This document shows, piece after piece, positions 8,117 to 16,296 of a stretch of DNA of 64,000 bases. The stretch is from Streptomyces sp. NK08204 (GTDB lineage: Bacteria > Actinomycetota > Actinomycetes > Streptomycetales > Streptomycetaceae). Location: positions 186,001 to 250,000 of the forward strand of contig NZ_JAINVF010000002.1 of the NCBI RefSeq assembly GCF_020400585.1, written 5' to 3'. The position numbers and the translations under genes were made by a program. Each line of letters starts with the position of its first letter. Positions within the stretch are counted from its first letter, which is position 1. The notes beneath the pieces are model-generated. The model had not been told where the DNA came from. It saw only the letters and a list, made by a program, of their open reading frames with translations, and did not search any database.

Positions 8117-9451
8117 TCACGGCCCCTCTCGCCGTACCCGCTCGGCCCGCTCGGCCCGGTCGACCAGCGTGACCACGACGACCAGGGCCGCCGCCGCCAG
8201 AGCGGCGAGGAGGGCCGGCGCCGGCGAGCGGGCAGCCATCAGGACTGCCACCGCCACCGCGGGAAACGCAAGCTGTTCGACCCGGCTCCGCCGGTGCGGC
8301 CGGACATGCACAGCCCACACGGTGATGAGGAAGACCGCCGCCGGCACCGTGACCGCGCCACCCGCCGACAACGGCGGGGCACCGGTGCGCCCGGTGATCA
8401 GCTGGGCGTACGCCGCCAGACCGGCTCCCTCGGCGGCTGCCGAGGCCAAGATCAGATAGTGGCCGTACGCCCAGGTGAACCTCCTGCGATGGGCCTGGTG
8501 CGAGGTGGCGAGCAGGGTGTGGGCCGGCCGGGCGAAGTACAGCCACCACAGGGCGAAGACGAGCAGCAGGCCGCCCGCCGCCAGCAGATACAGCGCCGCG
8601 GTGTCATGGTCTCGGTTCAGGGCACCGCGGACCGCCGCCGCGGCGGCCGCGACGGACTCACCCAGCACGATGAGGACGAACAGCCCGTACCGCTCGGCGA
8701 TGTGGTGCGGATGCCACGGGGTCATTCCGGCGGACTGCGCCCACACCGGAACACAGACCTCGGCGACGATCAACGCGATGATGGCCGGCAGGCGCGCCGG
8801 GACCGGGAGGAAAAGCACCCCGAGCCAGCCGACCTGACAACTCGTCACTCCCGTGGCGAAGCGGAGCGCGGTCCGCCGCCGAGGGGGATCCGATCGTGCG
8901 ACACGCAGCCACAGCGTGGTCAGCGTCGTACGCAGGACGACGTATCCGAGCGTGACGACGCGCAGATCGCCTTCCTCGAACGCGCTGGGGACACCGGCGG
9001 CGAGGATGAGAGAGCCCGCGATCTGGACCAGCACCGTCAACCGGTAGGGGACGTCGTCAGGGTCATAGGCGGATGCGAACCAGGTGAAGTTCATCCAGGC
9101 CCACCAGATCGTGAAGAAGGCCAGCGCGAAGCGCAGGGCGCCGGTGAGCCAGTGCCCGCTCGTCACCGCCGTGTTCAGACACGCGGACGCCTGCGCGACC
9201 GCGATGACGAAGCACAGGTCGAAAAAGCACTCCAGCGTCGTGGCGGTTCTGTGCGCTTCCCTCGGGTCCCGCCCCCGCAGGCTCAGCGCGGGGCTCCCGG
9301 AGCGCAGTCCACCCTCCGCTGCTCGCTCGGCATCATGCCTCTCCTCGTCGTTTTCCGGGCCCACGTCGTCAGCGACGTTAGGCGGGACGAGGTGCTGAGC
9401 CGTGCCCGCCGGCGCACGGGGGCTTGCCCGAGAGTGAACAAGGGCACGCAC
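8117..9451 (-). CDS. LtrA-family (low temperature requirement A) membrane protein
   Basis: The frame encodes 444 aa from a GTG at 9451. The N-terminal signature GRDPREAHRTATTLECFFDLCFVIAVAQ is that of LtrA proteins (key part LECFFDLCFV), followed by about ten hydrophobic segments and the conserved HIAERYGLFVLIVLGES block. The family is named from a Listeria cold-growth mutant; its biochemical role is unknown. The exact start is uncertain: the first 60 residues look poorly conserved and no strong ribosome site is visible, and a GTG at 9364 is an alternative. It diverges from dps. Confidence 0.85.
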   Translation of the reverse strand: MRALVHSRASPRAPAGTAQHLVPPNVADDVGPENDEERHDAERAAEGGLRSGSPALSLRGRDPREAHRTATTLECFFDLCFVIAVAQASACLNTAVTSGHWLTGALRFALAFFTIWWAWMNFTWFASAYDPDDVPYRLTVLVQIAGSLILAAGVPSAFEEGDLRVVTLGYVVLRTTLTTLWLRVARSDPPRRRTALRFATGVTSCQVGWLGVLFLPVPARLPAIIALIVAEVCVPVWAQSAGMTPWHPHHIAERYGLFVLIVLGESVAAAAAAVRGALNRDHDTAALYLLAAGGLLLVFALWWLYFARPAHTLLATSHQAHRRRFTWAYGHYLILASAAAEGAGLAAYAQLITGRTGAPPLSAGGAVTVPAAVFLITVWAVHVRPHRRSRVEQLAFPAVAVAVLMAARSPAPALLAALAAAALVVVVTLVDRAERAERVRREGP

Positions 9452-9562
9452 GGATCGTTCCGTGCGCTCACGAGCACGTGCATGTGCGCTTCAGGGCAAC
9501 CCACCCGCCGTGCCGGCACCTAGCGTCACTCGTGTCCACGGCCACTCAGCAGGAGGCGGAAC

Positions 9563-10144
9563 ATGACCATCGAATCCCAGCACGTCGGCAGCCAGCCGTG
9601 GCTGCACCAGAAGGGCGAGATCATCCAGGAGTTCGGGACCGTGAAGCAGTTCCCCCTCGGCCTGTCCTACGAGACGCGCATGTACTCCTGCCAGCGCCTC
9701 AACAAGGTCCTCGCGGACACCCAGATCCTTCACGGCCTCTACAAGAAGCACCACTGGCTGATGCGCGGGGCGACCTTCTACCAGCTCCACCTGGTGCTGG
9801 ACAAGCACGCGGCGGAACAGCTGGAACTCGTCGACGCCCTTGCCGAGCGGGTCCAGACCCTGGGCGGTGTCGCTGTGGGCGATTCGCGGCACGTCGCCGA
9901 GATCACGTCGATCCCGCGCCCTCCGGACGGTGTGGAGGAGGTCCCCGCGATGCTCTCGCGACTGCTGGAGGCCCACGAGGTCATCCTGACGGAGGCCCAT
10001 GACGCGGCTGCCCGCACCGCCGAGCTGGGCGACGACGGCACCAACGACCTGCTCGTCTCCCAGGTGATCCGGACCGGCGAACTCCAGGCGTGGTTCCTCG
10101 CCGAACACCTGGTCGATACGCCCTTGGTCCGTGTCCGTGCCTGA
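9563..10144 (+). CDS. dps: Dps-family ferritin-like DNA-protection protein
   Basis: The gene encodes 193 aa. ADTQILHGLYKKHHWLMRG has the His-rich ferroxidase segment on helix A, and HLVLDKHAAEQLELVDALAERV has the Asp/Glu pair of the inter-subunit ferroxidase site, both standard for Dps. The protein oxidises and stores iron as a dodecamer and protects DNA in stress and stationary phase. Its N-terminal tail of about 40 residues is longer than in E. coli. The ATG has an AGGAGG site eight bases upstream. Confidence 0.93.
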   Translation: MTIESQHVGSQPWLHQKGEIIQEFGTVKQFPLGLSYETRMYSCQRLNKVLADTQILHGLYKKHHWLMRGATFYQLHLVLDKHAAEQLELVDALAERVQTLGGVAVGDSRHVAEITSIPRPPDGVEEVPAMLSRLLEAHEVILTEAHDAAARTAELGDDGTNDLLVSQVIRTGELQAWFLAEHLVDTPLVRVRA

Positions 10145-10556
10145 GCGATGACTTCCTCACCGCCCTTTGAATCGCCCGCCCCGCGGTTCGTGCGCCGCGG
10201 GCGTATGAGGACAGGTTGCACCGCGGGCGACATCGACGGCGACCTCCATCGCGACGTCGTGTCGTACCAGATGCACATCGAGCTGGCTGCGTTCCCCACC
10301 CCGCACTGAACGCCCACCCGGGCCAGGGATGGACACTCGAGGGCGGGGTTCATCAGGCCGGTCAGGTGCGGACGGCGGTCTGGGACAGCGTGGTGGGCCG
10401 GCCGGCGTTCTGCGCCCGACGGCAGCATCGATTCAGCGTGCTCGACCCACCCCACGGCGAACCGGCTGGCCTGCGCCTGTGTCCGCTGCGCCGTCGCCCA
10501 GACCGTCCAGCCTCTGGAGTCCTCCTCGCCGCGAGGCCCGCATCCTGCGGGTGCGC
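10145..10556. other. Intergenic region, no convincing gene
   Basis: A 53-codon frame starts at ATG 10148 and stops at 10309, four bases after dps. It has no clear ribosome site of its own and no recognised motif, so it may be a coupled micropeptide or chance. The rest, up to the LysR gene end, has no good coding signal. Confidence 0.4.
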
Positions 10557-11516
10557 TCAGTCAAGGACCGGGTGCAGCTCGGGGCGGGATTCCCACCAGG
10601 TGCGGTAGAAGGTGTTGTTGGGGATGCTGTCGAGGTACGCGCGTCCCGCTGCCCGGTACAGCAGGCCGGCGCGCCGTTCGGAAAGTGCGGCCCGGTTCCA
10701 GGCGATCCGGATGCGTTCGGTGAGCGGGTCGCCGGCCAGCGGGCGCAGGACCGTTCCCTCGACATGCGGAGAGGTGGGCTGGCACAGGGAGATGGCCCGT
10801 CCGGCGGCGATCAGTTCCCAACGCATCTTGCGGTCGGCGATCCGGTAGCGCAGTTTCGGCGTGAAGCCGGCCTGGAGGCAGACGTCGGTCATGGCCTCCG
10901 GGCCGCCGTCGTCGTCGTCGGTCAGCGCCGTCCAGGTCTCGCCCGCCAGGTCGGCGAGTTTGATCTCCTCCTGCCCGGCCAGAGGATGGGTGGCCGACAG
11001 GCGCACGCAGGCGGGTTCCTTCGGGATGAGGGTGCGGGCAGCCACGCCGTCGGGGAGCGGCACTTCGTGGTCGCCGACCTCTCCGTACAGGATCGCGTCG
11101 TACTTCCCGGCACCGAGCATGCGGGTGAGCGTGGTCGCCGAGTGCTCGGTGGCGATGTCGACCTCGTGGCCGGGCAGTTCCTTCTCCAGGTGTTCGAACA
11201 GGCGGTCCACCAGGACGAGCAGGACGCAGCCGAGCCGCAGCGTCGGATGGGGTGCGGCGGCTCGCGTTCCGGCGGTCAGGGCGTCCATCTCGCCGAGCAC
11301 CCGGCGTGCCACGGACAGCACGAACTCGCCCAGCGGGGTGGGCTCGACGCCGCTCCTGCCGCGGACGAACAGCTCGCCGCCGGTGACCCGTTCGATACGC
11401 CGCAGCTGCGCGGAGAGAGCCGGCTGGGACACGCCGAGCTGAACCGCCGCACGCCCGAGACTGCCCGCCTCCGCTATCCGGCGGACAGCTTCCAGATGCC
11501 TCAACTCCAACTGCAT
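10557..11516 (-). CDS. LysR-family transcriptional regulator
   Basis: The gene encodes 319 aa. The winged helix-turn-helix spans about residues 3-60 (AVQLGVSQPALSAQLRRIE). A PBP2-like effector domain follows from about residue 90, with strands such as YDAILYGEVGDHEVPL. The start ATG at 11516 opens the HTH directly, as is usual in this family. It is divergent from a secreted M4 metalloprotease, with 146 bp between the starts and an interrupted palindrome in that gap. It probably controls the protease and itself, as in other Streptomyces LysR-protease pairs. Confidence 0.92.
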   Translation of the reverse strand: MQLELRHLEAVRRIAEAGSLGRAAVQLGVSQPALSAQLRRIERVTGGELFVRGRSGVEPTPLGEFVLSVARRVLGEMDALTAGTRAAAPHPTLRLGCVLLVLVDRLFEHLEKELPGHEVDIATEHSATTLTRMLGAGKYDAILYGEVGDHEVPLPDGVAARTLIPKEPACVRLSATHPLAGQEEIKLADLAGETWTALTDDDDGGPEAMTDVCLQAGFTPKLRYRIADRKMRWELIAAGRAISLCQPTSPHVEGTVLRPLAGDPLTERIRIAWNRAALSERRAGLLYRAAGRAYLDSIPNNTFYRTWWESRPELHPVLD

Positions 11517-11559
11517 TTCACCAGCATATGCGGGCCCGGAGGGATCCGGGAGGGCCGGT

Positions 11560-11577
11560 CATAACACCGGTCTTATG
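11560..11577. promoter_or_regulatory. Candidate LysR operator
   Basis: CATAA-C-ACCGGT-C-TTATG is an 18-bp palindrome with only the two C positions unpaired. It fits the T-N11-A style sites of LysR proteins and lies between the LysR gene and the M4 protease gene, 43 bp from the former start. Confidence 0.55.
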
Positions 11578-11662
11578 AGCGGTGGGATGTCCCTTTCTTG
11601 CCATGTTCACGCTCATACTCGGCGCATCCCACCGACTCCCCCCTTACGGATCTGGAGCAGAC

Positions 11663-14044
11663 GTGCACCCCACCAGACTCACGGCGGCCCTCACCGCGCT
11701 CGCACTGACGGCGGGCCTCGCCGGCACCCTCGCGAGCACCGCCGCCGCGGCCGACCGGGCCGCGAACAGCGGACTTCACGGTCTGCGCCACGGCGCCCTG
11801 GAGGCCAAGCTCAGCCCGGCCCAGCACAAGGCCCTGATCCAGAACGCCCAGGACAAGACGGCCGACACCGCCCGCACCCTCGGCCTCGGAGCCAAGGAGA
11901 AGCTGGTCGTCAAGGACGTCGTCAAGGACAACGACGGCACGCTGCACACCCACTACGAGCGCACCTACGACGGCCTGCCCGTCCTCGGCGGTGACCTTGT
12001 GGTCCACACCCCGTCGGCCTCCCTGGCCAAGGGCACGGTGAGCACGACCTTCAACAACAAGCACCGGATCAAGGTCACTTCCACCACCGCGACCTTCACC
12101 AAGGCCGCCGCCCAGGCCAAGGCGCTCAAGGCCGCGAAGGCCCTGGACGCCACGAAGCCCACCGCGGACAGCGCCCGCAAGGTGATCTGGGCCGGCCAGG
12201 GCACCCCGAAGCTCGCCTGGGAGACCGTCATCGGCGGCTTCCAGGACGACGGCACGCCCAGCAAGCTGCACGTCATCACCGACGCCACCACCGGCAAGGA
12301 GCTGTACCGCTACCAGGCGATCGAGACCGGCGTCGGCAACACCCACTACAGCGGCCAGGTGTCGCTGACCACGACCCAGTCCGGCTCGTCGTACACCCTG
12401 ACCGACAGCACGCGCGGCGGCCACAAGACGTACAACCTGAACCACGCCACCTCCGGCACCGGCACCCTGTTCTCCCAGACCAGCGACACCTGGGGCGACG
12501 GCACCAACTCCACCGCCACCACGGCCGGCGCGGACGCCACCTACGGTGCCCAGGAGACCTGGGACTTCTTCAAGAACACCTTCGGGCGCAGCGGCATCAA
12601 GAACGACGGTGTCGCCGCCTACTCCCGCGTGCACTACGGCAACGCGTACGCGAACGCGTACTGGGACGACAGCTGCTTCTGCATGACCTACGGGGACGGC
12701 ACCGGGGACAACGACCCGCTGACCTCGCTGGACATCGCCGGCCACGAGATGACCCACGGCGTCACCTCCAACACCGCGGGCCTCACCTACAGCGGCGAGT
12801 CCGGCGGCCTGAACGAGGCCACCTCCGACATCTTCGGCACCGGCGTGGAGTTCTACGCCAACAACAGCTCGGACCCCGGTGACTACCTCATCGGCGAGAA
12901 GGTCGACATCAACGGCAACGGCACCCCGCTGCGCTACATGGACAAGCCCAGCAAGGACGGCAATTCGGCCGACAGCTGGTCCTCCTCCGTCGGCAACCTC
13001 GACGTGCACTACTCCTCGGGTCCGGCGAACCACATGTTCTACCTGCTCTCCGAGGGCAGCGGCACCAAGACCATCAACGGGGTCACCTACAACAGCCCGA
13101 CCTCCGACGGCGTCGCCGTCACCGGCATCGGCCGGGCCGCAGCCCTGCAGATCTGGTACAAGGCGCTGACGTCGTACATGACGTCCAGCACCAACTACGC
13201 CGGTGCCCGCACCGCCGCCCTCAACGCCGCCTCCGCGCTCTACGGCACCAACTCCGCCCAGTACGCGGCCGTCGGCAACGCCTTCGCCGGCATCAACGTC
13301 GGCAGCCACATCAACCCGCCGGCCAGCGGCGTGACCGTCACCAACCCCGGCAGCCAGTCCTCCACCGCGGGCACCGCCGTCAGCCTCCAGGTCCAGGCGA
13401 GCAGCACCAACAGCGGCTCCCTGACCTACAGCGCCTCCGGCCTGCCCACCGGCCTGTCGGTCAACGCCTCCACCGGCGTGATCTCCGGTACGCCCACCAC
13501 GGCCGGGACCTACAGCACCACCGTCACGGTGACCGACTCCACCGGTGCCACCGGCACCGCGACCTTCACCTGGACGGTCAGCACCAGCGGCGGCGGCTGC
13601 ACCTCGACCCAACTGCTGGCCAACCCGGGCTTCGAGTCCGGCGACACCGGCTGGACCAACAGCGGCGTCATCAACAACGACACCCGTGAGCCGGCCCACA
13701 GCGGCTCCTACACGGCCTGGCTCAACGGCTGGGGCTCCGCACACACCGACACCCTGTCCCAGTCGGTGGCGATCCCCGCGGGCTGCAAGGCGACCCTGAC
13801 CTTCTACCTGCACATCGACACCGATGAGATCGGCAGTACCGCCTACGACAAGCTGACGGTCACCGCCGGTTCGAAGACCCTCGCGACGTACTCGAACGCC
13901 AACGCGGCCTCCGGCTACAGCCAGAAGTCCTTCGACCTGTCCTCGCTGGCGGGCCAGACGGTCACGCTGAAGTTCACCGGCGTCGAGGACGCCTACCTCG
14001 CGACCGACTTCGTCGTGGACGACACCGCCCTGACGACCAGCTGA
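11663..14044 (+). CDS. Secreted M4 (thermolysin-family) zinc metalloprotease with Ig-like and C-terminal binding domains
   Basis: The gene encodes 793 aa. The GTG at 11663 follows a GGAG site and starts a clear Sec signal peptide (hydrophobic to about residue 33, then AAAADRA). A propeptide of FTP/PepSY type covers about residues 35-210. The catalytic domain has HEMTH at 361-365 with zinc ligand E385 in NEATSD. From about residue 553 comes a putative Ig-like domain (YSASGLPTGLSVNASTGVIS), then a jelly-roll-like module beginning NPGFESGDTGW. It is an extracellular endopeptidase, autoprocessed after export. The divergent LysR gene is its likely regulator. Confidence 0.95.
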   Translation: MHPTRLTAALTALALTAGLAGTLASTAAAADRAANSGLHGLRHGALEAKLSPAQHKALIQNAQDKTADTARTLGLGAKEKLVVKDVVKDNDGTLHTHYERTYDGLPVLGGDLVVHTPSASLAKGTVSTTFNNKHRIKVTSTTATFTKAAAQAKALKAAKALDATKPTADSARKVIWAGQGTPKLAWETVIGGFQDDGTPSKLHVITDATTGKELYRYQAIETGVGNTHYSGQVSLTTTQSGSSYTLTDSTRGGHKTYNLNHATSGTGTLFSQTSDTWGDGTNSTATTAGADATYGAQETWDFFKNTFGRSGIKNDGVAAYSRVHYGNAYANAYWDDSCFCMTYGDGTGDNDPLTSLDIAGHEMTHGVTSNTAGLTYSGESGGLNEATSDIFGTGVEFYANNSSDPGDYLIGEKVDINGNGTPLRYMDKPSKDGNSADSWSSSVGNLDVHYSSGPANHMFYLLSEGSGTKTINGVTYNSPTSDGVAVTGIGRAAALQIWYKALTSYMTSSTNYAGARTAALNAASALYGTNSAQYAAVGNAFAGINVGSHINPPASGVTVTNPGSQSSTAGTAVSLQVQASSTNSGSLTYSASGLPTGLSVNASTGVISGTPTTAGTYSTTVTVTDSTGATGTATFTWTVSTSGGGCTSTQLLANPGFESGDTGWTNSGVINNDTREPAHSGSYTAWLNGWGSAHTDTLSQSVAIPAGCKATLTFYLHIDTDEIGSTAYDKLTVTAGSKTLATYSNANAASGYSQKSFDLSSLAGQTVTLKFTGVEDAYLATDFVVDDTALTTS

Positions 14045-14060
14045 GCACGCACTCGCCGAC

Positions 14061-14096
14061 ATGGTCCCGCAGCCCCTTCCCCGGGTGCGGGACCAT
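14061..14096 (+). terminator. Stem-loop terminator after M4 protease
   Basis: A perfect 11-bp stem, ATGGTCCCGCA (14061-14071) with TGCGGGACCAT (14086-14096) and a 14-base loop, lies 16 bases past the protease stop. Confidence 0.8.
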
Positions 14097-14137
14097 GCCA
14101 CGTCAGCTCAGCTGGTCCGCAGCGGCATTGGTCTACG

Positions 14138-14386
14138 GTGACCGCTGCGGCCTGCGGTGCGGCCGCTACCGAGCGCACCCGGGACCGGGTGTTGGGCCTT
14201 TACGGCGCGGCCGTGGCCGGCGGCAACGCCCTCGGCGCCCCCTTGGCCGGCCTGGCGATGGCCGCGGCCGGACCGGCCGACGGTTTTCTCGCGGTCGGCA
14301 CGGCGGCGGTCCTGGTGACCCTGGCTTGCCGGGTCCTCCTTGCCCGAACGGGCCGCGCCCGTCCTCTCCCTCCGCAGAAAGGCTGA
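14138..14386 (+). pseudogene. Truncated MFS transporter, C-terminal remnant
   Basis: About 80 codons read RDRVLGLYGAAVAGGNALGA, then LAGLAMAAAGPADGFLAVGT and a final hydrophobic helix. This matches the last two membrane helices of a major-facilitator exporter. The upstream part of such a gene is missing: immediately before it lie the protease terminator and no further in-frame membrane segments. The stop is one base before the ATG of the ATP-grasp gene, as expected for a former operon partner. It may still be translated as a peptide, but transport function is not credible. Confidence 0.6.
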
Positions 14387-14387
14387 C

Positions 14388-15644
14388 ATGCACGCCACTC
14401 CCCTCGTGTGCGTCGTCGACTCCTACGGACTGTCGAAGCTCCTGGTCGACGAGTTCCTCCGGCGCGGTGCGGCCGTGGTGCGAGTGCAGAGCACCCCGGA
14501 CGTCCCTGCCGCCTGTCGGGGCCCGTTCGACCTGTCGGACTACCGCGACAACATCGTCCACCGAGGAGACCTCGCTGCCACGGCCCGGGCGGTCGCGGCC
14601 CACCGGCCCGTCGCCGTGGTCCCTGGTGGGGAGGCCGGAGTCGAACTGGCCGACGCGCTCAGCGAGTTGCTGGGCCTGCCCACCAACGGCACCGCGCTGA
14701 GCGCCGCGCGCCGCAACAAATACCTCATGATCGAGACGGTCAGGCAGGCCGGGCTCGCCGCAGCTCGGCAAGCGTTCGTGACCGACGAGCGGGCGGTGCG
14801 TGCCTGGCACGGTTCCATGGGCGGCCGGATCGTAGTCAAACCGCTGCGCAGCGCGGCGGGCAACGGCGTCCACTTCTGCGACACCCCCGAGGAGTCGGCG
14901 GCCGCCGCCCGCGCGGTCATCGGCTCCAAGAACGTCATCTCCGAACGGAACACCGCCGCCGTGGCCAAGGAGTACCTGCGCGGCACCGAGTACATGGTGA
15001 ACACGGTCAGCCGGGACAGAGTCCACCGGGTCTGCGAGATCTGGCGCACCACCCGGATCACGGCCAACGGCGTGGCCGACCTCCCCGACACCATGTACCT
15101 GATGCCGCGCCGTGGTGAGGTGCAGGACCGGCTGACCGCGTACGCCGGTGAGGTGCTGGACGCACTCGGCGTCCGGCACGGTCCCGCGCACGTCGAGATC
15201 AAGATCACGGCCTCCGGTCCCGTTCTGGTGGAGGCGGGGGCCGGGATAGGAACTCTTCCGCACTACGCGCATCTCGCGCGCGGGGCCTCGCAGCTCGACT
15301 GGACGGTCGACGCCTATCTGGACCCCGACCGGTTCCTGGCGCGGCACAAGGACGACGACCCGCGTGCCCTGCACTGCGCGTTCGTCGGTCTGGTGTCCCC
15401 GTTCTCCGGTACCTTGCGCGGTTACCCGCACCTGGAACAGCTGCGCGCACTGGAGAGCTTCCACGAGGTGCGGGTATCGGTGGCGCCGGGGCAGCGGATC
15501 CGCCGCACGGTGGACGACCTGAGCTATCCCGCGACCGTGCTGCTGCTGCACGACAGCGAGGAGACCGTCCTGCGGGACGCCAACACGATCCGTTATCTGG
15601 ACGGCCCGTCGTTCTACGACGTGACCGACCTGGGCCTGGAGTAG
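14388..15644 (+). CDS. ATP-grasp carboxylate-amine ligase-like enzyme
   Basis: The gene encodes 418 aa. An N-terminal preATP-grasp Rossmann half precedes the ATP-grasp core: KPLRSAAGNGV with ATP lysine K151, KEYLRGTEY with E195, and PAHVEIKITASGPVLVE near residues 268-284. The family joins a carboxylate to an amine through an acyl phosphate, for instance in dipeptide or siderophore-like metabolites. The usual Mg/phosphate loop ExNxR or EVGAR reads EAGAG here, so an Arg normally present is missing and activity is uncertain. The ATG directly follows the MFS remnant. Confidence 0.85.
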   Translation: MHATPLVCVVDSYGLSKLLVDEFLRRGAAVVRVQSTPDVPAACRGPFDLSDYRDNIVHRGDLAATARAVAAHRPVAVVPGGEAGVELADALSELLGLPTNGTALSAARRNKYLMIETVRQAGLAAARQAFVTDERAVRAWHGSMGGRIVVKPLRSAAGNGVHFCDTPEESAAAARAVIGSKNVISERNTAAVAKEYLRGTEYMVNTVSRDRVHRVCEIWRTTRITANGVADLPDTMYLMPRRGEVQDRLTAYAGEVLDALGVRHGPAHVEIKITASGPVLVEAGAGIGTLPHYAHLARGASQLDWTVDAYLDPDRFLARHKDDDPRALHCAFVGLVSPFSGTLRGYPHLEQLRALESFHEVRVSVAPGQRIRRTVDDLSYPATVLLLHDSEETVLRDANTIRYLDGPSFYDVTDLGLE

Positions 15645-16296
15645 CCCGGCCCGCTCCCTGTCACCAGCTGCCACGCCCGTCACGCACAAGGAACCTCCGC
15701 CTCGTCTCCGTGGACGCCGTCCCCGTGCTCATCGCCTTCGGCCGCGGCGCGCACAGCGACGTGCGCGGCTTGAGAATTCTGCCTGCGCACCACCCTCTAC
15801 AACGTCGAGCGCTGCCTCGGCTTCGTCGCCCGGGCAGCGGACCTCCTCACGGCCGTACGTGACGCGACGGTCACCGTACCGGGCAGGGGTTCCAGCTGCC
15901 CGAGGAAGAGCTGGCGTCGGAAGGGTGACAGGCGTGTGGTGGCGGACGTCGAGCACCTGAAAGCCCTCGTGCGAGCGCAGGCCGAAGCCGACAACGGCCT
16001 CTTCGACAGCGTCGCCCTGAAGGTGGCGGCAGAGTCTGCTCGCCGGGGGCGAGGAACGTACCCGGTGGGTTCGTCCGCATCCTCACTCCCTCGGAGCCGA
16101 GTTGCCTATGAGCCTCCGGGTCGCTCTCGGCGACACCCATCTCCACGACGGCCACGTGCGGTCGTTGCGTAGCCCAGAACGAGCCCCTGCGGGTCGGGCG
16201 ACTGGCTGTGCCAGGAAGGTCAGTTGTGCGTCGGCGTTTGTCAATCGAAAGGCAGTGTGAGCCAGTGAGGTCCCCCTGCCTTCAAGTTGATCCTGA
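15645..16296. other. Degenerate intergenic region
   Basis: No intact gene was found in these 652 bases. Short coding-like stretches occur in different frames on the plus strand: near 15782-15850 a segment resembling TTLYNVERCLGFVARAADLL, and at 15936-16050 the AAA ATPase-like start described separately. They look like debris of decayed genes. Confidence 0.5.
15936..16172 (+). pseudogene. Possible remnant of an AAA-family ATPase N-terminus
   Basis: The frame from GTG 15936 begins VADVEHLKALVRAQAEADNG and continues LFDSVALKVAAESARRGRG. This resembles from memory the helical N-terminus of actinobacterial AAA ATPases that pair with subtilase-like partners (usually HLKALxxSHAEGDDxRFYSIAxQVAAxEARxGH). 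After about residue 40 the similarity stops and the frame becomes Arg/Ser/Pro-rich. There is no Walker A or B motif, so this would be a truncated, nonfunctional relic. The assignment rests on one short segment. Confidence 0.4.

Noticed and set aside
10148..10309. A 53-codon frame starting four bases after dps.
   Set aside because: No motif, no independent ribosome site and no sign of conservation, so it was not called as a gene.
11573..14101. An 842-codon minus-strand frame across the M4 protease.
   Set aside because: Composition is typical of a shadow frame, and the plus strand carries HEXXH and a signal peptide.
14388..15644. The ATP-grasp gene as biotin carboxylase or PurD/PurK.
   Set aside because: Length, N-terminal region and genomic context do not fit primary metabolism; only the fold-level assignment is safe.
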